Shown here one piece after another: positions 8,011 through 16,514 of a DNA stretch of 38,997 nucleotides. The number at the start of each line of letters is the position of its first letter. Position 1 is the stretch's first letter. The translations under genes were made by a program, and so were the position numbers. Below the pieces are notes generated by a model. The model ran no database searches. It was given only the letters and a program-made list of their open reading frames with translations, and had not been told where the DNA came from. The stretch comes from Eubacteriales bacterium (lineage in GTDB: Bacteria > Bacillota > Clostridia > Monoglobales > UMGS1388), in the NCBI GenBank assembly GCA_029004515.1, contig JAQVYH010000014.1, forward strand, positions 1 to 38,997. The letters run 5' to 3'.

Positions 8011-8067
8011 CCAAAAGGGGCTGTAGTCAACCCGATTTCAAAAATCGTTTTGCTACAGCCCCTTTGG
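8011..8067 (-). terminator. Probable groEL terminator formed by the repeat element
   Basis: On the minus strand, GGGGCTGTAG (8062-8053) pairs with CTACAGCCCC (8026-8017) and is followed by TTTT. The loop holds a smaller hairpin (CGATTT/AAATCG, 8033-8047). The 8017-8023 arm can instead pair with CAGCCCC at 8006-8012, giving two mutually exclusive structures. It starts 23 bases after the groEL stop. Confidence 0.6.
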
Positions 8068-8089
8068 AAAAGTATGATTAAAATGAGAA

Positions 8090-9727
<1,638 letters not shown>

Positions 9728-9781
9728 TTACCGTCCTTTCAATTACGAAAATATGTTAATAAATAATACGCTGACTATAGA

Positions 9782-10096
<315 letters not shown>

Positions 10097-10123
10097 TTAG
10101 CACTCGTTTTAGCAGAGTGCTAA
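10097..10123 (-). promoter_or_regulatory. CIRCE operator (HrcA binding site)
   Basis: TTAGCACTC-N9-GAGTGCTAA, a perfect match to the CIRCE consensus. It lies between the groES promoter and start codon. HrcA binding here is established for this element in other bacteria. Confidence 0.98.
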
Positions 10124-10131
10124 CAATGGTA

Positions 10132-10159
10132 ATTGTACCATTTTTTTATAGATATTCAA
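10132..10159 (-). promoter_or_regulatory. Sigma-A promoter of groESL
   Basis: On the minus strand, TTGAAT (10159-10154), 16 bases and TACAAT (10137-10132). The CIRCE follows immediately, covering the expected transcription start. Confidence 0.75.
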
Positions 10160-10235
10160 TGCTAATAGTTTTCGATTATATTGATATACTGTGGTAATTC
10201 TTTAATAATTATCCAAATACTCGCAAAATCTTCGA

Positions 10236-10700
10236 TTATTCCTTTTTAAGCATGCATACTGCGTGGGTCGAAATACCGATGCCTTCCCCCTCATAACCCA
10301 TCTTTTCTGTTGTAGTTGCTTTGATATTGATACAGTCGCAGTCTGTAGCTTTTTTTATGTTATCTGTCATCTCATGAATGTACGTAGATAGCTTTGGTCT
10401 TTGTGCAACGATAGTGATGTCTGCATTAACTACTTTGTATCCTGAAATAGTCTTCATAACTTCTTCTAAAAGAAGCATACTTGAGATTCCTTTGTATTTA
10501 TCATCTGTATCCGGAAAATGTCTGCCAATGTCGCCAAGACCTGCCCCACCAAGGATAGCATCCATAAGTGCATGAACAGCAACATCCGCGTCAGAGTGTC
10601 CATCAAGACCTTTTTCGTGTGGAATATCAACACCACATAATATTAGCTTTCTTCCTTCTTTGAGTCTGTGAGCATCAAATCCGTGTCCTATTCGATACAT
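10236..10700 (-). CDS. ispF: 2-C-methyl-D-erythritol 2,4-cyclodiphosphate synthase
   Basis: IspF converts CDP-methylerythritol 2-phosphate to the cyclic diphosphate MEcPP, releasing CMP, in the non-mevalonate isoprenoid pathway. The true start is the ATG at 10700 (MYRIGHGFDAHRL); longer upstream frame contains the promoter and lacks similarity. From there the protein has 154 residues, the normal length. Metal and active-site motifs are visible: D8-x-H10 in GHGFDAH, the GLDGHSDADV loop, HFPDTD, and near the end ATTTEKMGYEG with the conserved Thr-Thr and Glu. AAGGGTG precedes the ATG. It lies alone between groES and a divergent gene. No terminator is obvious between ispF and the groES promoter. 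Confidence 0.97.
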   Translation of the reverse strand: MYRIGHGFDAHRLKEGRKLILCGVDIPHEKGLDGHSDADVAVHALMDAILGGAGLGDIGRHFPDTDDKYKGISSMLLLEEVMKTISGYKVVNADITIVAQRPKLSTYIHEMTDNIKKATDCDCINIKATTTEKMGYEGEGIGISTHAVCMLKKE

Positions 10701-10731
10701 ATTGTCAACACCCTTCATTATTATTATGAAT

Positions 10732-10760
10732 ATTTTACCATAATAATAATACATATTCAA
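10732..10760 (-). promoter_or_regulatory. Sigma-A promoter of ispF
   Basis: On the minus strand, TTGAAT (10760-10755), 17 bases and TAAAAT (10737-10732), with a start about 25 bases before the ATG. It confirms the short ispF start. Confidence 0.7.
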
Positions 10761-10772
10761 TAGAAATATCTA

Positions 10773-10801
10773 TAGACAATTTAATTTATATGTGATAAAC
10801 T
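10773..10801 (+). promoter_or_regulatory. Likely promoter of the DUF1861 gene
   Basis: TAGACA (10773-10778), 17 bases and TAAACT (10796-10801), with TG one base before the -10. It is back to back with the ispF promoter. Confidence 0.45.
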
Positions 10802-10838
10802 GGTGGAAATTGTTAAATGACAAAGGAGCTGATTATAT

Positions 10839-11786
10839 ATGACATTTCCACAGGAAAAAGAGTTATTCGAAAACAACAAGAATGTATATTCTTCATCGCT
10901 ATTGAAGTTTAATGGAATTCACAAAAAGTATGATGTTTATAACTGCTCTATTCCATTTCGTATGAATGGAAAGACTTATATTTATGGTAGAGTGGAAGAA
11001 AGAGATATCTGGGCTAATTCTATTGTAATGCTTTTTGAGAGAACAGATACAGATACATTTACTCTCGTTAAAAATACTATGATGTATCAGCTGGAGGACC
11101 CGTTCATTGCAAAGATTAATGGTGAACTTATCTTCGGCGGAACTCATGTTCGTAAAAGACAGGGTGAGATTGATACATACTATGCGTACTTTTATCGTGG
11201 AACAGATATTGATAATATGACCTATTTCACAACAGGTCCTGATTATATGAAGGATATCCGCCTTGTACAGCTTAAGGACGATAAGGTTGGTGTATTCTCT
11301 CGTCCTCGTAGTGAGGAGATACGCAAAAAGTATGGCAGCGAATCTGTTATCGGCTTTACAGTTATTGATAATATAGATAGACTTAACGATAAGGTTGTTG
11401 AAAATGCAAAACCTATAGAAGGTCTCTTTGCTGCTGACGAATGGGGCGGTTGCAATCAGGCATATTTTCTTGACAGTGGATATATCGGTGTAATTGCACA
11501 TAAATGTTATAAGGACTCGGAGGGACTTCTGGTTTATACCAATACAGCCTTTGTTTTTGACCCTGCAAAGCATAAAGTCATTGACCATAAGATTATCGGT
11601 ACTCGTTCTTGTTATCCTAAAGCGCCAAGCAAGGTGCCTAATCTCGCTGATTGTGTTTTCTCATCAGGTATTGTTATTCGTAACAATAGCCGTGTTGACC
11701 TTTATAGCGGTGTAGGTGATACATATTGTGGTCGTTTGGTTATAGACTATCCATTTGAAGGATTCGGCAATATTGTTGAATTCTAA
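10839..11786 (+). CDS. DUF1861 family protein (predicted beta-propeller, carbohydrate-active)
   Basis: A 315-residue cytoplasmic protein without signal peptide. It resembles the DUF1861 family, which has a five-bladed propeller fold related in shape to glycosidase clans such as GH43 and GH130. Each blade-like segment carries an acidic motif: RVEERDIWANSIVMLFER (about 51-68), QLEDPFIAKINGELIFGGTH (about 88-107), a charged stretch near 150, and DEWGGCNQAYFLDSGYIGVI (about 203-222). The EDPF element is like the EDPR motif of GH130 and GH43 enzymes. An activity on mannosides or related sugars is inference only; a GH38 mannosidase operon lies 7 kb away. AAGGAG lies 10 bases before the ATG. Confidence 0.75.
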   Translation: MTFPQEKELFENNKNVYSSSLLKFNGIHKKYDVYNCSIPFRMNGKTYIYGRVEERDIWANSIVMLFERTDTDTFTLVKNTMMYQLEDPFIAKINGELIFGGTHVRKRQGEIDTYYAYFYRGTDIDNMTYFTTGPDYMKDIRLVQLKDDKVGVFSRPRSEEIRKKYGSESVIGFTVIDNIDRLNDKVVENAKPIEGLFAADEWGGCNQAYFLDSGYIGVIAHKCYKDSEGLLVYTNTAFVFDPAKHKVIDHKIIGTRSCYPKAPSKVPNLADCVFSSGIVIRNNSRVDLYSGVGDTYCGRLVIDYPFEGFGNIVEF

Positions 11787-11800
11787 TTGGAAGTGATAAT

Positions 11801-11944
11801 ATGAAGTATGTTACATTTAGTTATGGCGACGGGCAATAGAAAAGAGTTGCATGAATCGTGCTTGGATCTTTGCTCGTTAATTATCATGGGAAATGGAATC
11901 TTGCAAAGATGTTCATACCAACAATGAGAAGAAAAAATAAATAG
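11801..11944 (+). pseudogene. Possible decayed short gene with two in-frame stops
   Basis: One frame runs from an ATG at 11801 to a TAG at 11942 and is interrupted by TAG (11837) and TGA (11852). The readable parts are MKYVTFSYGDGQ and, later, a 30-residue basic stretch (GSLLVNYHGKWNLAKMFIP). I recognise no family. The 173-base gap holds nothing else apart from the ribosome site of the next gene, and a chance frame cannot be excluded. Confidence 0.25.
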
Positions 11945-11959
11945 GTGGAGTAATAAAAA

Positions 11960-12886
11960 ATGGAATTGGCTTATAATGTAGGAGTACAAGTAATAATAAT
12001 ATTTATACTTATGACTGTTGGGTTTGCCCTTCAGAAGTTTGACTTCTTTACGCCAAAGGGAATAAAGCAGATGACAAATCTGCTTTTGAATGTTGTCAGC
12101 CCTTGCGTGCTTATTGAGGCTTATCAAAAGGAGTTTCAAACACGGCTTGCCTACCAACTCTTGTGGGCAGTAATTTTCACAATAATAATTCTTACTATTT
12201 CCGTTATTCTAGGCAAGATTATTTTTAGGAAAGAACCCACTAATCATTATCGAATAGATAGCTTTGCATCTACATATTCTAATTGCGGATTTATGGCAAT
12301 ACCTCTTTTATCCGCAGTTCTTGGCAGTGATGGAGTGTTTTTTGGTTCAGGATATCTTGCGATGTTCACCTTGTTTTATTGGACAATCGGTGTGTATGTA
12401 ATGACGGAAAATAAAAAAGACCTTTCTATTAAAAAAGCTCTTTTAACGCCTGGTATTATCGGTGCACTTGTAGCCCTTTTGTTTTTCTTTACGGGCATCA
12501 AGCTCCCTGAAGTGTTAGGACAGGCTGTGCATCATCTTGCCAATCTTAATACGCCTCTATCAATGGTGATTCTTGGAACGTACCTTGTTAACATTGATTT
12601 TAAAAAGGTGTTTACAAGCCTTTCTATATTAAAGGTATGCTTTGTTAGACTTATTCTTATACCAATTATATCAATTGGAGTTGCAGTTGTAATAAAGCTT
12701 GACCCAGAGGTTGCAAAGGCTGTTCTTATTTCATCTGCTTGTCCCACTGCCGCAGTTACGACTCTTTTTGCAACCAAGTTCGGCTTGGATGCAGACTATT
12801 CATCACAGCTTGTGTCTATCACAACTCTTTTATCTATTGTGACGATACCTGCTGTTGTACTGCTTTGCTCACTCGTAATACAATAA
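11960..12886 (+). CDS. AEC family transporter (auxin efflux carrier-like permease)
   Basis: A 308-residue inner-membrane protein with about ten hydrophobic helices in two halves. It belongs to the AEC family, whose bacterial members move malate, other small organic acids or amino acids. Family features are the N-terminal helix with VGFALQKFDFFTPKGIKQMTNLLLNVVSPCVLI (read here in parts: LLNVVSPCVLIEAY), the SNCGFMAIPLL motif in the middle, and ACPTAAVTTLFATKFG near the C-terminus. GGTGGAG precedes the ATG. It begins a tight run of four genes (gaps of 18, 36 and 20 bases). The aminotransferase neighbour hints at an amino-acid or keto-acid substrate; this is inference. Confidence 0.88.
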   Translation: MELAYNVGVQVIIIFILMTVGFALQKFDFFTPKGIKQMTNLLLNVVSPCVLIEAYQKEFQTRLAYQLLWAVIFTIIILTISVILGKIIFRKEPTNHYRIDSFASTYSNCGFMAIPLLSAVLGSDGVFFGSGYLAMFTLFYWTIGVYVMTENKKDLSIKKALLTPGIIGALVALLFFFTGIKLPEVLGQAVHHLANLNTPLSMVILGTYLVNIDFKKVFTSLSILKVCFVRLILIPIISIGVAVVIKLDPEVAKAVLISSACPTAAVTTLFATKFGLDADYSSQLVSITTLLSIVTIPAVVLLCSLVIQ

Positions 12887-12904
12887 AAAAGGAAGTTATT
12901 TAAA

Positions 12905-14077
12905 ATGAACTGTAATTTTTCATATAGACTTGACCATTTTAAAACAGGAGTGTTTACCGCTCTTACTGAAAAGAAAACAAGGCTAGAGGCGGAGGGGAGA
13001 AAACTTTACAACCTTTTTGTAGGAACACCCGACTTCAAGCCTGAACAATCTATTATAGATGCCCTTTCCGAGGCAGCTAAAGACCCAGATAATTATAAAT
13101 ATTCGCTTCGCGACCTTCCTCAAATGCTTGATGCGGTAGTTGATTATTATAAAGAACGCTATGGTGTGGATATTTCACCTGATGAAATTACATCGGTAAA
13201 TGGCTCACAGGAAGGTATGTGTCATATTGGTATGACACTTTGTAATCGGGGCGATGTGGTGCTTCTTCCAGACCCTGGTTATCCTGCCTTTGAGGCGGGT
13301 GCATTCTTTGGTGATGCAAATATAGTGTACTATCCAATTATTAAGGAAAATGACTTTCTTCTTAAAATAGAAGATATAGACGAGGAAATTCTTAAAAAGA
13401 CCAAATATATAGTTGTATCATATCCTTCAAATCCTGTAGGTGCTGTTGCACCGAAGGAGATGTACGTAAAGCTTATTGAATATGCCAAGAAGTATGACTT
13501 TATTATAATAAATGATAATGCATATTCTGATATTATATTCGATGGTAAAGAAGGATTTTCATTCTTGTCCCTTAATGGTGCAAAGGATGTTGGTTTTGAG
13601 TTTTTCTCCCTGTCTAAATCCTTTAATGTGACAGGTGCTAGAATTTCATATGCTGTCGGTAATAAAAAGGTTATTGATTCACTTAAGGTTATTCGTTCAC
13701 AGTATGATTTTGGTATGTTTATCCCTACTCAATATGCAGCAATTGCAGCAATGAAGATTGACCCTAGCATTATCAGCAAGCAGTGCGATGCATATCAAAG
13801 AAGAAGAGATGCTCTTTGTGGTGGACTTCGCAGCATTGGTTGGGATGTTCCCGATTCACAGGGCACAATGTTTGTGTGGGCACCAATTCCACCAAACTAT
13901 ACATGTTCTGCCAAGTTCTGTGATGACCTTGTAGAAATGGCAGGAGTTCTCTGCACGCCGGGCATCAGCTTTGGTAATAATGGTGAGGGATATGTGCGTT
14001 TTGCCCTTATATTGCCTGAAGATGAGCTTAAGAATGTTGTTAAAGCAATTGATGAGAGTGGAATTCTAAGGGGATAA
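12905..14077 (+). CDS. Class I/II PLP aminotransferase, LL-DAP aminotransferase-like
   Basis: A 390-residue cytoplasmic pyridoxal-phosphate enzyme, the usual length for fold type I aminotransferases. NLFVGTPDF (about 37-45), NGSQEGMCHIGMTLC (about 99-113, the cofactor phosphate loop), LLPDPGYPAFEAG, NDNAYSDIIFDG and SLSKSFNVTGARISYAVG carry the conserved residues; K238 is the Schiff-base lysine. Overall it is closest to the LL-diaminopimelate aminotransferase group, but that group includes many enzymes of other specificity, so no symbol is given. No other lysine-pathway gene lies nearby. AAGGAAG precedes the ATG, and the transporter gene ends 18 bases upstream, pointing to co-transcription. 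Confidence 0.9.
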   Translation: MNCNFSYRLDHFKTGVFTALTEKKTRLEAEGRKLYNLFVGTPDFKPEQSIIDALSEAAKDPDNYKYSLRDLPQMLDAVVDYYKERYGVDISPDEITSVNGSQEGMCHIGMTLCNRGDVVLLPDPGYPAFEAGAFFGDANIVYYPIIKENDFLLKIEDIDEEILKKTKYIVVSYPSNPVGAVAPKEMYVKLIEYAKKYDFIIINDNAYSDIIFDGKEGFSFLSLNGAKDVGFEFFSLSKSFNVTGARISYAVGNKKVIDSLKVIRSQYDFGMFIPTQYAAIAAMKIDPSIISKQCDAYQRRRDALCGGLRSIGWDVPDSQGTMFVWAPIPPNYTCSAKFCDDLVEMAGVLCTPGISFGNNGEGYVRFALILPEDELKNVVKAIDESGILRG

Positions 14078-14113
14078 AAGAGGTATAGTATTGCGTTTTA
14101 GGAGAGTATATTA

Positions 14114-14830
14114 ATGAAGAGATATTTAGAAAAAATCACAGACGAGTTAAATATTGAATATGATATTCCATTTGCCAATGTTATCGGCTATGATGGCAAT
14201 CCAATAGAGCTTGCACTTGATGTATATTCACCTGCAAATGATACTGACACTAACCGTAGAACTATTATTATTGTCCATGGTGGGGGTTTTGTCGGAGGAA
14301 CAAAACAGCAGGACTATGTAAAGACCCTTGCAATTGAATTTGCACAGCTTGGCTATGTTTGTGTTTCTATTGATTACAGGTTACATTCAAAAGATAAGCA
14401 CCCGGGCAGAAAGCTTGGTGCTGTATATGCTGCAGAGGATGTGGAAATGGCTAGACTTTTCCTTTGTGATAATGCAGAGAAGTTTGGTATTAATATGTCA
14501 AATATTGCTCTAATGGGTGGTAGTGCTGGCGGTATGGCAATTAACGAGGCGTGCAAGAATAAAGATGCAGGATATCGCTGCTGCATATGCCTTTGGGGTG
14601 GACCTGAAGAAATTACCGAGCCTGAAAAGTATGTTGATATGCTTTTATCTCACGGGACAGATGACCATACGGTTGCATATGAAAAGAGCGTTGATCTTTA
14701 TAACGCCCTTAACGAAGTTGGCGTCCATTGTGAACTTATTCCAATTGAAGGTGCAGACCATACTTGTATACATATGCGTCATATTTTTATGCTAAGAGCA
14801 ACTCAGTTCCTTGATGAAAGAATGAATTAA
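14114..14830 (+). CDS. Alpha/beta hydrolase (esterase/lipase-like)
   Basis: A 238-residue soluble hydrolase of the hormone-sensitive-lipase/BD-FAE type. The oxyanion motif HGGGFVGG (about 56-63) is followed by the nucleophile elbow GGSAGG (serine near 135), an aspartate in HGTDDHTV (about 184-190), and a histidine in GADHTCIH (about 216-223), giving a full Ser-Asp-His triad. LALDVYSP near the N-terminus is typical of this group. It probably deacylates a small ester such as an acetylated sugar or xenobiotic; the substrate is unknown. No signal peptide is present. AGGAG precedes the ATG. Fourth-gene spacing and strand place it in the AEC-aminotransferase-hydrolase-CYTH unit. Confidence 0.88.
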   Translation: MKRYLEKITDELNIEYDIPFANVIGYDGNPIELALDVYSPANDTDTNRRTIIIVHGGGFVGGTKQQDYVKTLAIEFAQLGYVCVSIDYRLHSKDKHPGRKLGAVYAAEDVEMARLFLCDNAEKFGINMSNIALMGGSAGGMAINEACKNKDAGYRCCICLWGGPEEITEPEKYVDMLLSHGTDDHTVAYEKSVDLYNALNEVGVHCELIPIEGADHTCIHMRHIFMLRATQFLDERMN

Positions 14831-14850
14831 TTTTCAAAGGATGTTTTTAT

Positions 14851-15360
14851 ATGAATAATTATGAGATTGAACATAAATATCTGATAGCTTATCCTGATGA
14901 AAAGCTATTTGAAAAGCTGGGAGCAAAAAAGGTTGTTATTACACAAACGTATCTTTCTGCTCCAAAAGGCATAACCGCAAGGGTGAGAAGCTCTGTGATT
15001 GATGGTGTGGTTAAGTATACACATACAATCAAACAGCGGATAAATGCCCTCAAGTGTATTGAAGATGAAAAGGAAGTAACAGAGGAAGAGTATAAATCCC
15101 TTTTAAAGCAAGTTAATCCATCTCTTAATCCCATATCAAAAATCAGATATAAGCTTCCCTATGATAAGCACATTTTTGAAATTGATGTTTACCCATTTTG
15201 GAAAAATCAGGCTGTAATGGAAGTTGAGATAGCAAGCGAGGGAGAAGAGTATGAGATTCCTCCTGTTATTCAGATAATAAAAGAGGTAACTGATGATGTA
15301 AGATATAAGAATTTTGCCCTTGCTAGTGGCAATCTTCCTGATGAAAACAAAGAATGCTGA
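14851..15360 (+). CDS. CYTH domain protein
   Basis: A 169-residue protein of the CYTH (triphosphate tunnel metalloenzyme) superfamily, which acts on nucleoside triphosphates, thiamine triphosphate or inorganic polyphosphate. The signature ExExK is at E5, E7 and K9 (EIEHKYL). Basic residues lining the tunnel follow in ITARVRSS and YTHTIKQR, and acidic metal ligands in FEIDVYP and VMEVEIAS. The length fits single-domain members. Its exact substrate cannot be read from the sequence. AAAGGATG precedes the ATG. It ends the four-gene unit, and the stop codon lies inside the first arm of the terminator hairpin. Confidence 0.88.
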   Translation: MNNYEIEHKYLIAYPDEKLFEKLGAKKVVITQTYLSAPKGITARVRSSVIDGVVKYTHTIKQRINALKCIEDEKEVTEEEYKSLLKQVNPSLNPISKIRYKLPYDKHIFEIDVYPFWKNQAVMEVEIASEGEEYEIPPVIQIIKEVTDDVRYKNFALASGNLPDENKEC

Positions 15361-15378
15361 GTGAAGTCACTCAGCATT
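15353..15378 (+). terminator. Terminator hairpin overlapping the CYTH stop codon
   Basis: AATGCTGAGTGA (15353-15364), AG, then the exact complement (15367-15378). The TGA stop is within the left arm. Only a short TT-C follows, so termination is weak by the usual rules. Confidence 0.6.
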
Positions 15379-15650
15379 TCAGACCGTCGAAAAAGTCGTT
15401 CAACCACAAGCAAAATAGAAAATACTTATATCTTGCTTGTTCTATAAAAAATAACATATAATTAAAATGGCGTAGGTTTTATCGAAAAACCTACGCCATT
15501 GCTTGTTTTCACCCTTCCCGACCTCTACCGTACCCTCGTACGCCGACGATGTCGGGAATGTCGAATTTAACTTTCTTTTTCGCAGTCTGCCAGCGTGTCT
15601 ATAGGTTTATCGACACGCTGGAATGCTGAGTGGAATCACTCAGCATTTTC
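15379..15650. repeat. Array of intergenic hairpins between convergent genes
   Basis: Besides the hairpin at 15353-15378, five more follow: ACAAGCAA/TTGCTTGT (15406-15413, 15433-15440); a perfect 15-base stem (15466-15480, 15486-15500; AATGGCGTAGGTTTT); TTCCCGAC/GTCGGGAA (15515-15522, 15551-15558) around CGTAC/GTACG; CCAGCGTGTC/GACACGCTGG (15590-15599, 15612-15621); and AATGCTGAGTG/CACTCAGCATT (15622-15632, 15637-15647). The last is nearly identical to the first. I see no coding sequence here. It could be a composite of repeat elements, a small structured RNA or stacked terminators. Confidence 0.75.
15622..15650 (-). terminator. Hairpin overlapping the DUF2161 stop codon
   Basis: AATGCTGAGTG (15622-15632) and CACTCAGCATT (15637-15647), with the TGA stop of the minus-strand gene (15638-15636) in the stem. 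It repeats the sequence at the CYTH stop. Confidence 0.5.
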
Positions 15651-16340
15651 TATTTCGTTAATTTTGTCTATGTATATATCTGCTATGGTGGAATATTCAT
15701 TTATTCCGTCATAACCCGATTGGGTCAGGTGATGAAGTCCGTCATCTGTTTTCTCGAACCAATCGTAATAATTCTTCTTTAGTATTGTAGCGGTTTTATC
15801 ACCCGTTCCGTATTTTTTGATTTGGGTGGTTGTCATATCACCTTTTATCAAAAGGCAACAGGCAATAAAGATTGCATTTTCTCTATATGCGGTGACAAGC
15901 TTCTTTTTTGTACTGCCACCAATATTATAATCGTGGCTTCGGCTTGAAAGCTCTTTTGTGACCTTTTTGCTCTTTTTAGCATTTATATATCCTGTGTGTT
16001 CCTTTGCTTCAAGTGCAATCTCTGCATATTTTTTTCCATCTATATCACTAACAAGTATAAGTCCCCCACCAAGTCTTTTCATAAGCCTTGTTGTTTCTTT
16101 CCACCTTTTTGAGTGGATATTCTTTGGCCTTGGTATGCATCCGTATACAATTCTACATACAGATTGCCTTTCCACGATTTGGTATAATAGCTTAAGGTTA
16201 AATGAGGTTTTAAGCTCAATTGCTATTCTTTCGTTATCCTTTTGTGCGATAGCATCACAATCTAAAACCTCAGCCATAACCGTATATCCCATGTTTTCAA
16301 AGAGCCTTTTGACCGGCTCATAAAGCTCTGTTTCGTACAT
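15636..16340 (-). CDS. DUF2161 family, putative PD-(D/E)XK nuclease-fold protein
   Basis: The protein has 234 residues from the ATG at 16340, which has GGAG at the right distance; the ATG at 16355 lacks one and sits at the predicted transcript start. It resembles the DUF2161 family of putative PD-(D/E)XK phosphodiesterases. D29 (in VLDCDAIA), then E42 and K44 (RIAIELKTSFN) form the typical catalytic D...ExK pattern, followed by a helix with LLYQIVERQSVC. The C-terminal half looks like a winged-helix DNA-binding segment (TTTQIKKYGTGDKTATIL). A nuclease or DNA-repair role is inference from fold. No toxin, methylase or defence partner is adjacent. It converges with the CYTH gene. Confidence 0.8.
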   Translation of the reverse strand: MYETELYEPVKRLFENMGYTVMAEVLDCDAIAQKDNERIAIELKTSFNLKLLYQIVERQSVCRIVYGCIPRPKNIHSKRWKETTRLMKRLGGGLILVSDIDGKKYAEIALEAKEHTGYINAKKSKKVTKELSSRSHDYNIGGSTKKKLVTAYRENAIFIACCLLIKGDMTTTQIKKYGTGDKTATILKKNYYDWFEKTDDGLHHLTQSGYDGINEYSTIADIYIDKINEIENAE

Positions 16341-16360
16341 TGATATCAACTCCATTATTA

Positions 16361-16369
16361 ATTATAACA
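16361..16369 (-). promoter_or_regulatory. Extended -10 promoter of the DUF2161 gene
   Basis: On the minus strand, TGT followed by a consensus TATAAT (16366-16361); the -35 match (TAGCAT) is poor. The start would fall near 16354, which favours the ATG at 16340. Confidence 0.5.
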
Positions 16370-16455
16370 CAATATTTATTTGTATGCTATATCTATTTGG
16401 TTTTTAGTGGTAAATGATGAACTTGAAAAAAAATGGTATATAATACAATTTTTAC

Positions 16456-16484
16456 TTGACTTATGTAAAAAACTTGGTTATAAT
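16456..16484 (+). promoter_or_regulatory. Sigma-A promoter of secDF
   Basis: TTGACT (16456-16461), 17 bases and consensus TATAAT (16479-16484). The leader to the ATG at 16515 is about 24 bases and contains AGGAGG. Confidence 0.85.
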
Positions 16485-16514
16485 AATACTATTGTTTTGA
16501 TAGGAGGAAATGAC

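Larger units (their letters stand above)
7769..8067. mobile_element. MITE-like structured repeat element, about 300 bp
   Basis: The two ends are imperfect inverted repeats: AAAAGGGCTGCAGCAAAATG at 7771-7790 and, on the other strand from 8066, CAAAGGGGCTGTAGCAAAACG. Inside are TCGCAAAAC (7799-7807) paired with GTTTTGCGA (7910-7918), a 14-base palindrome at 7870-7899, GGCGTAC-CATC-GTACGCC at 7940-7957, ACAAACT/AGTTTGT arms around it, and alternative hairpins at 8006-8067. I see no transposase and no convincing target duplication. The element lies between groEL and the DUF5662 promoter and probably supplies the groEL terminator. Calling it mobile is inference from the inverted ends and the related copies in the window. 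Confidence 0.55.

Noticed and set aside
10899..11588. 229-residue open frame opposite the DUF1861 gene
   Set aside because: It lacks a ribosome site, is rich in Cys and Ile without pattern, and the sense frame matches a known family.
15636..16340. DUF2161 nuclease-fold protein as part of a defence system
   Set aside because: No methylase, helicase, toxin-antitoxin or other defence gene lies beside it; neighbours are housekeeping genes.
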